Shown here piece after piece: positions 1-12,400 of a stretch of 64,000 nt of DNA; position 1 is the stretch's first letter; each line of letters begins with the position of its first letter. Source of the stretch: Symsagittifera roscoffensis (Eukaryota > Xenacoelomorpha > Acoela > Convolutidae); contig NC_087067.1 in NCBI RefSeq assembly GCF_963678635.1, forward strand, positions 55,426,456 to 55,490,455, given 5' to 3'. The notes below the pieces were generated by a model. The model had not been told where the DNA came from and made no database searches. It was given only the letters and a program-made list of their open reading frames with translations. A program made the position numbers and the translations under genes.

Positions 1-311
1 AAATCCTGCAGAATTAGCCTTTTGAACAAATAGAGGCGGAATGTTGAGACTGAAAAAGATTAACTAATGCTATGTTGAACTGATTTATTCAATGAACTGA
101 ATGACTTTATTAAAAACCGCAATGAAGTAAAATCAACTGACTTCTATCTTCAATGCACGAACGATTCACAGCTTTTGTCATCTTTGTAAGGTTTCAGTCA
201 CTTACTAAGAAAGTTAGCTCTCCCAGATTTGTACCATTCACAAGTTACTCTTTTTTGAAGCCATGCTAGAGTGAAGCATACGTGGAACATGAGTGGGTCT
301 TGTGTGTTTAG
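1..311. other. intron or upstream sequence of GLDC, no coding seen
   Basis: AT-rich sequence before the first GLDC exon that can be recognised. The reading frame of that exon meets a stop at 256-258, so coding in this frame cannot extend further left. It is most simply the end of an intron whose preceding exons lie outside the window. No other feature is seen. Confidence 0.5.
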
Positions 312-474
312 TGGGTTTGGGGTGACCGTGGAGTTGGGGGATGTGATGGGGAAGGGGGAGGAGGAGGAGGAGATAGAGAGGGGGTTGTTTTGTGCAGTCA
401 TGTTCCAGTACCCTGACACAGAGGGCGCCATCAGAGACTACTCTAAACTCACCCACAAGTGCACACAGGCAAAG
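312..474 (+). CDS. GLDC: GLDC exon (first in window)
   Basis: The acceptor is GTGTTTAG at 304-311 and the donor is AAAG|GTCACT, which is weak after GT. It encodes [10 protein letters not shown], an acidic insert with a run of five Glu, then FQYPDTEG and a segment ending CTQAK. The Glu run lies where other P-proteins have a short variable loop. It ends at a codon boundary. The start is less certain than the end because upstream AGs are also possible. Confidence 0.85.
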
Positions 475-3400
475 GTCACTCCAATTAAATCGTTAAATCG
501 ACAACTACTCAGTAGACTAAGTACACTTCACTTCTTTTGTAATTATCAGCACTTGAGCAACAGTCGAAAAATCGCCCCACCCCTCTTCCTTTTGTTATCG
601 CTTTTTGGTTAACATTTTAGAACTTTTGTCTTCTGCTGTGTTTTGCAAAATGTCGGCGGTCTTAAGTTTTGCTAAATCTCATTGATAGCTAGCTACTGCA
701 TGTACACGTTTGACCTTCGAATTTTTACCCAAGTACATTGAACTTCACGTGAACAAATACTGTGAACTCTGAGCCCTTGTTGTGATAAATTCGTCGTTTA
801 CAAAATGAGTTTGATCGAAAACAAAAGGTAGAATTTGGACTTTGAGTTAAGAGTTGAACTCCAACTAACTTCTTCCAGACTGCGATTGAATGTGGTCAAA
901 ATCTGAATACTTCTGCATGTTTACAGTGCAAACTAATGACTGGTATCTGCAGGTCACAGTGAATAAAACACGGCCTCTCTTCGCCGATTTGGTAACTCGG
1001 CTACTGTTCTTCAAAAGAGTCGCAGGAGATGTCATGATTATATCCTTGTTCATTCCCTCGTACATAGTAGATGGAATTATTTTTTCTTTGTTTTTGCTTC
1101 AGACGCTATCCGTGTGTGCCACTGATCTGCTGGCCCTGAGCCAATTGCGTGCGCCGGGCGAGTTCGGGTGTGATGTGGCCCTGGGGTCTGCCCAGAGATT
1201 CGGAGTCCCGCTGGGCTATGGGGGTCCACATGCAGCCTTCTTCGCCTGTTCGGAGGAACACCTCAGGAGACTGCCTGGAAGACTAGTGGGAGTGTCCATG
1301 TTCGTCAATGTCATCTCATCCCATTATTTCAATTGAATATCAAATCACGAATTTATTGCCCTGAATTACATAGGAATTGTGTTTTTTTTTACAGAATAGT
1401 TTTGTTATAAAAACCAATTTAATAATTTGAAGCAAGTGACTCATGGTACTTGGGATCTTTGGTTTGGCATTCTTGTCACCTGTTTCTAAGCATATGTATG
1501 TTGGAGTGTATGTGTGTGTTGTTTGTTTAGTGACTCGAGTGGCAATCGGGCTCTGAGGCTGACTCTGACCACCAGGGAACAACACATTAGGAGGGACAAG
1601 GCCACCAGCAACATATGCACTGCACAGGTCATCCTTTTTCTCTCTTAAAATGAGTTGCGATGCATGTTTAAACGATAAATTAAAAAAACCACTCAATCAT
1701 CATTTTCAGAAGTTTGGTTGTTATTTTTAATCCGTTTTCTTGTGTGCTGCAGGCGCTGCTGGCGAATATTGCGTCCATGTATGCCATCTACCACGGTCCA
1801 AAGGGGATCCGAGATATCGCCCAGATGGTGCACCACTACACACGTGCACTGTCTGTTGGGGTGGGGGCCAGTGGACACTTCAGAGTGGTCAATGAGACAT
1901 TCTTCGACACACTGACCATCGATTTGGGGCAGAGGAAGGGGGAGATTATGGAGAGGGCTCAGCAGAGGAAACACAACTTCAGAAACATGGATAACAACAA
2001 GGTTAGTTCATCAATCTCTATTAACCCATTCCGCGTATAGAATCTCTACATTCTGTAGTCAATCATACTGCTGGTCTAAAGTGGATTCTCTAAATACAAA
2101 AGTGTGAGCAAGTGTGCGTTTTTTTCTGGGTACGTTCTCGGAGAAGCGAAAAAGACCGTTTATTTCTATGGCTTAGATTGGAGTGTCTATGGATGAGACG
2201 CTGACAATGGACAAGCTGGCTGCTGTGCTGGACATATTCCACAGTCCCCTCTCGGCAGAAGAGTGTTGGAAGGAGGCGACAGTGGCCACATCCTCCCCGT
2301 CTCTCCATTGGGCAATGGGTGGGTTTGAGAGGGAGAGTGAGATTCTGACGCACAAGGTGTTCAACTCCTACCACTCGGAACATCTCCTCACCAGATACTT
2401 GAAGAAGCTGGAGAACAAAGTAAACTTATTAGACACACTCTTCCCACATTATACACGAGAGAGCAGCGAGCAGATAGCTTCTATTTTTCAGACTCTTCCT
2501 GTCATAAAGCTCACCAATTTAACTTGAGGTTGTTATGATTTGCGGTATTGCACTAGTGTATGTCCACGACACAAGTGTTTATGTTCTGTTCTGTTCACTT
2601 CTTTCGTGTAGGACTTCTCCCTCGTGCACTCGATGGCGCCGCTGGGCAGCTGCACGATGAAGTTGACGGCCACCTCGGAGATCATGCCCATCTCCCTCAG
2701 GGGCTTCAACTCCATCCACCCCTTCGTGCCCAACCCCCAGCAGCAGACCAGAGGCTACCTCTCCCTCATGGGGGAATTGGAACAGGACCTGAAGGAGATG
2801 ACTGGCTACTCCGCCATCAGCTTCCAGCCCAACAGTGGCGCCCAGGGAGAGTATGCTGGACTGAGGGCCATAGATGCATACCACCAGTCTAGAGGAAACA
2901 GCCAGCGAAAGGTACGATGGGGCATCGCACCTTTCTTGATTTTACCTTTCACTAGGAATTATGTAATGTTTGATTAAGCTGTATAAATATGGTGATTGTT
3001 TGGCAGGTGTGTGTAATTCCGAAGAGTGCCCACGGAACTAACCCGGCCTCTGCCCAGATGGCTGGACTGCGTGTGGTGCCGCTGGATGTGGACAAGGAGG
3101 GGGGCAATGTGTCCATCGAGCAGATGACCAAGTTGGCAGACAAACACAAACACACTCTGTCTGCGGTTATGCTCACTTACCCCTCCACATTCGGAGTGTT
3201 CGAGGAGGACATCAAGTGAGAGAGAAAATTAGTCTGCGTAACTTCGTAGCTTGATTTGATTCAGAAACAGCCTGGTGCCTTTAAACTACCTATTTAGGAT
3301 AATGTAGACTGTTTTTCAAAGTTTTCTGCTGCTCTTAATGTTGCACTTAATGTAAATCTGTGTTTAGCTACCGATAATTGGTAAGTGAAACATTATCTCG

Positions 3401-6400
3401 CTTAGCTTCTGGTCTCTCCTTACCCTGCTTAAGTCTGTTCCTTTTTCTGTTGTACTTATTTAACCAAATGAATTATATTATTTTTCAATAATGCACATGC
3501 TGAACTTTTCAAATGAGCATTTATAAATGAAAAGTGGGTTACTGAAAAGCTCGCGGCTATTTAATCTTTTTGCAAAACAAGAAGTAATTAACAATTTTTT
3601 TCACATCACTACTCATTTTTTTCATTGTTCCGACCCCTTCGCGAAGTGAAGAGAAGGAACTATGAATTAGCCTGTGATTTTGCACCGAATTTTCACTTTT
3701 TCAAAGAATGCGCGTAGGTTCAGACAGTTTTCAATAAATGATTCCTCGATTGTTATAAACTCACATCGGACAAATATTTTTAAACAAACTTTAAAAAAAA
3801 AAAATTGTTTACTTTCTCAAGGGTTCTATGTAACACGAAATCTTAATGAACAGGAACTACTTGAAAAAGAGAAACAGAAAAGTTATTGACTGTTTTCAGT
3901 GAAATCATTTGTCTGATTTGGGTTTTACAAGAGTTTTCAGAGTGAAATCATTTGTCTGATTTGGGTTTTCCAAGAGTTTTCGTCGAAAAAAAACACTTTT
4001 GCATAAATTTACACTGATTTTGTCTGCTCTAAAGTGTTTTGATGTGGTCACATGTTTTTGTACCGGCCATTGAAAATGGGGAGGAGTTTTGTATTCAGGT
4101 GTGTTTTAGTTTTTTTGTCTTCTTTCCACGCAAAATCAGCTACGACAAATAATCATCGGACAGGGTTCAGTGATATCTCATATCAAAGCCCTTTCAGTCG
4201 TGTTTTAAAAAAAGTTTTCAAAGTGTCGAGAAAAACCGGTGTGAAATTTTGATTTTTGGTCTTGTTTCGAGCTAATAAGGTGACCGTATATGCTAACAAT
4301 AGTATATTACACTAGCCTAAGTTGTGTTACAGTACGATGTTTTTTTCGCAACATAAGTCGCAAATATTGTTGCGATGCAATTGTTGCGGCAAAATGTGTT
4401 CATTTTGAAAGTGTTCATTTTGATCCAGCTATTAAGTACAGCCAATGCTGAGAATAATAACACACACTATTATATGACAAATAGCACTTTAGCTTCAAGG
4501 TATCATGGATCTGTAGCGCAGAGGTAGGAAAGGAGACCAGCAACGAAATAAGAGGTTTCGAACCTGGGCAGGGTCAGATTTTTGTAATGAGCTTTTTCGC
4601 ATACTAATTAAAATGCGTGCGCTCTATCAATTGAGGCATGTTAGTTCGTAAATTTCTGTTTTTTTTCCAAATTGACTGGTACTGCTAATGCGTCATAATT
4701 GACTTGCCTCACTTAGCAATTATGCAAACTCATAATTGGCGTGGTTCACTTCAGAAATTTTGTGAAAGTTTACTTTTACTCAAGTAAAGGTAGTTTTTAG
4801 CGCAATTTTGGGAATAGAAAACTTGAAAACTCAAAAAGTTTTTGCAAAAAAAATGAAACAATTGTTGAAATTTCAGAAATTAAATTTTTTTTTTAGTCAT
4901 TTTTCTTTAAAATCACAACATGCAGAAAAAAAACGACACCATTTAACCGACTATCCTTGTATTGTATCGCAAGTGGTGTGAAGTTCTGCTTCGCTCCAGA
5001 GTGAATTTATTACTTCAATATTTTTGCCACAGATGTACGCATCATTAATTTTTTTTCAAGGCCTAGTACATTCTAAAGTGCTGATTTAAATTAAATCATC
5101 TGGACAACTTGAACAAAGCTTGAAACTTTAAAACGCGTTTTTCTCAAATTGGGTTGAGGCTAGCGAAAAATGATGAGAACCAAAGTTGATTCGAATTTCA
5201 CCAGATTTTTAATAGTAATGAACGTACTGAGTACTCATATATTAGTCCTGCTGATTTCTTTGTTTTTTTTCCAGGAAAAGTCTTAAAATTTGTTGTTGCT
5301 CACTTTGATTTTTCGCGGTTTGACTTCAAATTGTAAGAATTTTCGCGGTTTGACAAAATTGTAAGGTTCACGAAAAACGTGCTCGACTTCAAATTTCGAA
5401 AATGGAAATTAGTTATCAGATTTCCTAGCGAACTAAAAGTTTTACATATTGATTCAGTTTTCTCAAATTGGGTTTATTTTAACATAAAAATGTCCATCAT
5501 AGATTATTCTACAAGTTAAAAGAGCTTTATGGCTATCTGATTTCTTCTTCAGTTTGGTTCTTTTCTGTCTTCTTGCGTTCATTACTCATTTCCAACTATC
5601 AGTTTGCTATGTTTTATAGTGTTATTTGTCTTTCGAAATCCGAGTACAAATTTTTAACCCCTATATGAGTCATTTTGGGTTCTTTTGGTAAATCAAAACT
5701 TAAGCTAAATCTAATGAGTCAATTGATGAGCAAAATTTATGAAAATGAGCCCTTATAAAGCCCAATAAATTTTTATGAGGATACATTCTTCAAATTTTTT
5801 AAGAAATGATTTTACTTTTGTTCGATAGCCAAACATTGCAATTTACTACAGAAAATTCCAATTCTTTGCTTGAAAACAAATTTTAATTGTTTTGCGCATT
5901 GTTTTTTAGTTTTGTCTTGATATTATAAATAAGCACTGTATACTGTCGGTCGAATTTTTGTTTGCAAGTCAAAGGATTGTTTTTTGGAGAAAAAATTGAT
6001 TTCAGTTGTTTTTTTTTTTACTTTTTATTGGTTTATATAAATGTTATGCTTCTCTCTTAAAGCAAACAAAATTTTGAAAAAAAAATTAATAATTTTAGCT
6101 CTTTTATCGTCACCCACCACGCTCCACTTTTGTACCTAAACATCAATTTTGTACTTTGTAACCCTTGATTTAAACAGTTGCGTGAACTCTATCTTTTTTT
6201 TCGTTAAAAATCATGAAAAATTGTCTCTGATTTAAATACTTCTTTCTATAATTAACAGATCTGTTGTTTTGTCACTTTGCAATTTGCGCACTGATTCAGT
6301 TTTTGATTCAGTTTTTGGTTCACTTTTTGATTCAGTTATTCTTTCCACGCCAAATCAGCTACGACAAATAATCATCGGACAGGGTTCAGTGATATATCAT

Positions 6401-9400
6401 ATCAAAGCCCTTTCAGTCGTGCTTTAAAAAAGTTTTCAAAGTGTCGAGAAAAACCGGTGTGAAATTTTGATTTTTGGTTTTATTTCGAGCTAATAAGGTG
6501 ACCGTATATGCTAACAATAGTTTTTTACACTAGCCTAAGTTGTGTTACAGTACGAAGTTTTTTTTGCAACATAAGTCGCAAATATTGTTGCGATGCAATT
6601 GTTGCGGCAAAATGTGTTCATTTTGAAAGAATTCATTTTGATCCAGCTATTAAGTACAGCCAATGCTGACAATAATAACACACACTATTATATTACAAAT
6701 AGCACTTTAGCTTCAAGGTATCATGGACCTGTAGCGCAGAGGTAGGAAAGGAGACCAGCAACGAAATAAGAGGTTTCGAACCTGGGCAGGGTCAGATTTT
6801 TGTAATGAGCTTTTTCGCATACTAGTTAAAATGCGTGCGCTCTATCAATTGAGGCATGTTAGTTCGTAAATTTCTTTTTTTTCCAAATTGACTGGTACTG
6901 CTAATGCGTCATAACTGACTTGCGTCACTTAGCAATTATGCAGACTCATAATTGGCGTGGTTCACTTCAGAAATTTTGTGAAAGTTTACTTTTACTCAAG
7001 TAAAGGTAGTTTTTAGCGCAATTTTGGGAATAGAAAACTTGAAAACTCAAAAAGTTTTTGCAAAAAAAATGAAACAATTGTTGAAATTTTAGAAATTAAT
7101 TTTTTTTAGTCATTTTTCTTTAAAATCACAACATGCAGAAAAAAACGACACCATTTCACCGTCTATCCTTGTATTGTATCGCAAGTGGTGTGAAGATCTG
7201 CTTCGCTCCAGAGTGAATTTATTACTTCAATATTTTTGCCACAGATGTACGCATCATTAATTTTTTTTCAAGGCCTAGTACATTCTAAAGTGCTGATTTA
7301 AATTAAATCATCTGGACAACTTGAACAAAGCTTGAAACTTTAAAACGCGTTTTTCTCAAATTGGGTTGAGGCTAGCGAAAAATGATGAGAACCAAAGTTG
7401 ATTCGAATTTCACCAGATTTTTAATAGTAATGAACGTACTGAGTACTCATATATTAGTCCTGCTGATTTCTTTGTTTTTTTTTCCAGGAAAAGTCTTAAA
7501 ATTTGTTGTTGCTCACTTTGATTTTTCGCGGTTTGACTTCAAATTGTAAGAATTTTCGCGGTTTGACAAAATTGTAAGGTTCACGAAAAACGTGCTCGAC
7601 TTCAAATTTCGAAAATGGAAATTAGTTATCAGATTTCCTAGCGAACTAAAAGTTTTACATATTGATTCAGTTTTCTCAAATTGGGTTTATTTTAACATAA
7701 AAATGTCCATCATAGATTATTCTACAAGTTAAAAGAGCTTTATGGCTATCTGATTTCTTCTTCAGTTTGGTTCTTTTCTGTCTTCTTGCGTTCATTACTC
7801 ATTTCCAACTGTCAGTTTGCTATGTTTTATAGTGTTATTTGTCTTTCGAAATCCGAGTACAAATTTTTAACCCCTATATGAGTCATTTTGGGTTCTTTTG
7901 GTAAATCAAAACTTAAGCTAAATCTAATGAGTCAATTGATGAGCAAAATTTATGAAAATGAGCCCTTATAAAGCCCAATAAATTTTTATGAGGATACATT
8001 CTTCAAATTTTTTAAGAAATGATTTTACTTTTGTTCGATAGCCAAACATTGCAATTTACTACAGAAAATTCCAATTCTTTGCTTGAAAACAAATTTTAAT
8101 TGTTTTGCGCATTGTTTTTTAGTTTTGTCTTGATATTATAAATAAGCACTGTACTGTCGGTCGAATTTTTGTTTGCAAGTCAAAGGATTGTTTTTTGGAG
8201 AAAAAATTGATTTCAGTTGTTTTTTTTTACTTTTTATTGGTTTATATAAATGTTATGCTTCTCTCTTAAAGCAAACAAAATTTTGAAAAAAAAATTAAAA
8301 ATTTTAGCTCTTTTATCGTCACCCACCACGCTCCACTTTTGTACCTAAACATCAATTTTGTACTTTGTAACCCTTGATTTAAACAGTTGCGTGAACTCTA
8401 TCTTTTTTTTCGTTAAAAATCATGAAAAATTGTCTCTGATTTAAATACTTCTTTCTATAATTAACAGATCTGTTGTTTTGTCACTTTGCAATTTGCGCAC
8501 TGATTCAGTTTTTGATTCAGTTTTTGGTTCACTTTTTGATTCAGTTATTCTTTCCACGCAAAATCAGCTACGACAAATAATCATCGGACAGGGTTCAGTG
8601 ATATATCATATCAAAGCCCTTTCAGTCGTGGTTTAAAAAAGTTTTCAAAGTGTCGAGAAAAACCGGTGTGAAATTTTGATTTTTGGTTTAATTTCGAGCT
8701 AATAAGGTGACCGTATATGCTAACAATAGTTTTTTACACTAGCCTAAGTTGTGTTACAGTACGAAGTTTTTTTTGCAACATAAGTCGCAAATATTGTTGC
8801 GATGCAATTGTTGCGGCAAAATGTGTTCATTTTGAAAGAATTCATTTTGATCCAGCTATTAAGTACAGCCAATGCTGAGAATAATAACACACACTATTAT
8901 ATTACAACTAGCACTTTAGCTTCAAGGTATCATGGACCTGTAGCGCAGAGGTAGGAAAGGAGACCAGCAACGAAATAAGAGGTTTCGAACCTGGGCAGGG
9001 TCAGATTTTTGTAATGAGCTTTTTCGCATACTAGTTAAAATGCGTGCGCTCTATCAATTGAGGCATGTTAGTTCGTAAATTTCTTTTTTTTCCAAATTGA
9101 CTGGTACTGCTAATGCGTCATAACTGACTTGCGTCACTTAGCAATTATGCAGACTCATAATTGGCGTGGTTCACTTCAGAAATTTTGTGAAAGTTTACTT
9201 TTACTCAAGTAAAGGTAGTTTTTAGCGCAATTTTGGGAATAGAAAACTTGAAAACTCAAAAAGTTTTTGCGAAAAAAATGAAACAATTGTTGAAATTTTA
9301 GAAATTAATTTTTTTTAGTCATTTTTCTTTAAAATCACAACATGCAGAAAAAAAACGACACCATTTCACCGTCTATCCTTGTATTGTATCGCAAGTGGTG

Positions 9401-12400
9401 TGAAGATCTGCTTCGCTCCAGAGTGAATTTATTACTTCAATATTTTTGCCACACATGTACGCATCATTAATTTTTTTTCAAGGCCTAGTACATTCTAAAG
9501 TGCTGATTTAAATTAAATCATCTGGACAACTTGAACAAAGCTTGAAACTTTAAAACGCGTTTTTCTCAAATTGGGTTGAGGCTAGCGAAAAATGATGAGA
9601 ACCAAAGTTGATTCGAATTTCACCAGATTTTTAATAAAAATGAACGTACTGAGTACTCTTATATTAGTCCTGCTGATTTTTTTGTTTTTTTTTTCAGGAA
9701 AAGTCTTAAAATTTGTTGTTGCTCACTTTTGATTTTTCGCGGTTTGACTTCAACTTGTAAGGATTTTCGCGGTTTGACAAAATTGTAAGGTTCACGAAAA
9801 ACGTGCTCGACTTCAAATTTCGAAAATGGAAATTAGTTATCAGATTTCCTAGCGAACTAAAAGTTTTACATATTGATTCAGTTTTCTCAAATTGGGTTTA
9901 TTTTAACATAAAAATAACCATCATAGATTATTCTACAAATTAAAAGAGCTTTATGGCTATCTCATTTCTTCTTCAGTTCGTTTTTTTTTCAGTCTCCTTG
10001 CGTTCATTACTCATTTCCAACTGTCAGTTTGCTATGTTTTATAGCGTTTTTTGTCTTTCGAAATCCGAGTACAAATTTTTAACCCCTATATGAGTCATTT
10101 TGGGTTCTTTTGTTCAATCAAAACTTAAGCTAAATCTAATGAGTCAATTGATGAGCAAAATGTATGAAAATGAGCCCTTATAAAGCCCAATAAATTTTTA
10201 TGAGGATACATTCTTCAAATTTTTTAAGAAATGATTTTACTTTTGTTCGATAGCCAAACATTGCCATTTACTACAGAAAATTCCAATTCTTTGCTTGAAA
10301 ACAAATTTTAATTGTTTTGCACAATTTTTTTTAGTTTTGTCTTGATATTATAAATAAGCACTGTACTGTCGGTCGAATTTTTGTTTGCAAGTCAAAGGAT
10401 TGTTTTTTGGAGAAAAAATTGATTTCAGTTGCTTTTTTTACTTTTTATTGGTTTATATAAATGTTATGCTTCTCTCTTAAAGCAAACAAAATTTTGAAAA
10501 AAATGAATAATTTTAGCTCTTTTATCGTCACCCACCACGCTCCACTTTTGTACCTAAACATCAATTTTGTACTTTGTAACCCTTGATTTAAACAGTTGCG
10601 TGAACTCTATCTTTTTTTTTCGTAAAAAATCATGAAAAATTGTCTCTGATTTAAATAATTCTTTCTATAATTAACAGATCTGTTGTTTTGTCACTTTACA
10701 ATTTGAGCTCTGATTCAGTTTTTGATTTTTTTGTTTCATTGAGGGGCAAAAAATGATTATTACTCGTGCCTAGCGTAGGTAGTGTGATAGTACGATCTAA
10801 TTTTTTTTCTACCTAATTCGCAAATAAAAGTGCTACTTTTGGTGGCGCTTTTGAAACGGTAGGCTGCATTAGCATCATAATCCTAAAAGCTTTGAAATTT
10901 GATTAGTAATAAGCTTACACAAAATCCTGTCAAAAAATCTCATTTCAAAAATTTTCAAACTCGATTTACTGAGCGAGGTTTTTGCAATGCATAATTTATA
11001 CGCAATTTGGTTTAATATATTCTATTTAATCATATGCAAAGTTAGTTTAGTTTGGTATGCTTTAGTTTATTTCATTCCGAATTATTACATGCAAAATTTG
11101 AGTTTTGTGCATTTTAAAGCTTCTGACTTTTTGTAGCTTTCCCGATCGTGTTTCCAATGCTGAAGTTTCGCCTTTGTTTCAAAATAATTCAAAATGGTTT
11201 GCGTCTTAAAGTTCCAAATTAATCGCTCAAAACTGTTTTCAGAAAACAATTTTTTGGGTTTTTTGTTTTTGGTTTAATGGTTTTTGTTTTCGGTCTAACT
11301 AAAGTTTTTCGGTTTAGTGGTCGCTGTTAACTCATACTAGACGCTTTTTTATGGCTGGTGATTGTTTTTCTTCTCTGTTTTTCTGAACTTGATTTTTCCT
11401 TTTCAGAAAATTGTTTTCCGTCATATTTTCTTGAACAGGCTGCTACTGTTTTTTGCTTTCGTAATTTTCTTGGCGTGCAAACTAATTATGCTTTCCAAAA
11501 CTAGAAAAAAGGCACGTGATTTAGTTCGCTGTGACATGTTTTGTATGTGTGTGTTTTTGTGTGTAGGGTGATTGCTGACATTGTCCACCATTACGGGGGT
11601 CAGTTCTACCTGGATGGGGCCAACATGAATGCCCTGGTGGGCCACTGTCGCCCCGTGGACTTCGGGGCAGATGTGTGCCACCTGAACATGCACAAGACGT
11701 TCTGCATCCCCCACGGGGGAGGGGGACCAGGAGTCGGACCCATCGGAGTGTCAGTAGTCACACTCTATGCATGAATATCTATTCCCTCCAGCTCTCTCCA
11801 AGAAGAACCCTTAATCATTATTAAAATGATCTAAAGCGGTTTTTTGTCAATAACTAATAAGTGACATTTAAAGCGTTACTAGCATGCAATGATCTGTATA
11901 AACGACATGTCCTTCTTGAAAATAATTTCAAATGTATCTGTTCATCTCTTTCACGACCCTTTGTTGTAGAGCGCAGCACCTGGTACCTTTCCTGCCCAAC
12001 CACCCTGTGATAGATGTGAATGCGGGTGGGGCAATGGGCAGTCAGTCCTCTCCTGGGCCCGTGAGCAGTGCACCCTGGGGCTCCTCCTCAATCCTCCCCA
12101 TCTCCTGGGCGTTTATGCGGGTAAGGTAGCTAGTTCATTACTCTCTTAATTTGCTTTTTAGTGTTGCTTTTATCGTTTCCTCGCTTCTGTTTGCGAAGTG
12201 CAGCTTCGCCTCTGTGTAACATGTCGTACTCCAACTGTTTTGAACCTGTTTAAGAGTCGATTGACTTCTTTTTTTCTCAGGAAGAGTCTTGAAACTTGTT
12301 CAGGTTCAAATTTACTTTTCGCGGTTTAAATTTTCATAAAAGCAAAAGTGTAAATAGTTTTGAGTTAATAGATCATTAAATAGTTTGAAATAAGGAATGA

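Larger units (their letters stand above)
3216..11566 (+). other. 8.35-kb GLDC intron filled with repeats
   Basis: Non-coding between two exons whose frames join exactly (AA|G). It holds a 43-bp tandem duplication, three 2.2-kb tandem units and, from about 10740, fragments of the same dispersed family (TAGTACGA motif, T-run, then TCGCAAATAAAAGTGCT). No coding potential was found. Confidence 0.85.

Noticed and set aside
1340-1696. 118-codon minus-strand ORF
   Set aside because: It overlaps a clear GLDC exon on the opposite strand.
4507-9002. Three functional tRNA genes
   Set aside because: Acceptor and T-arms are plausible but the anticodon arm does not form and identical segments lie in a tandem repeat, so tRNA-derived repeat is the better call.
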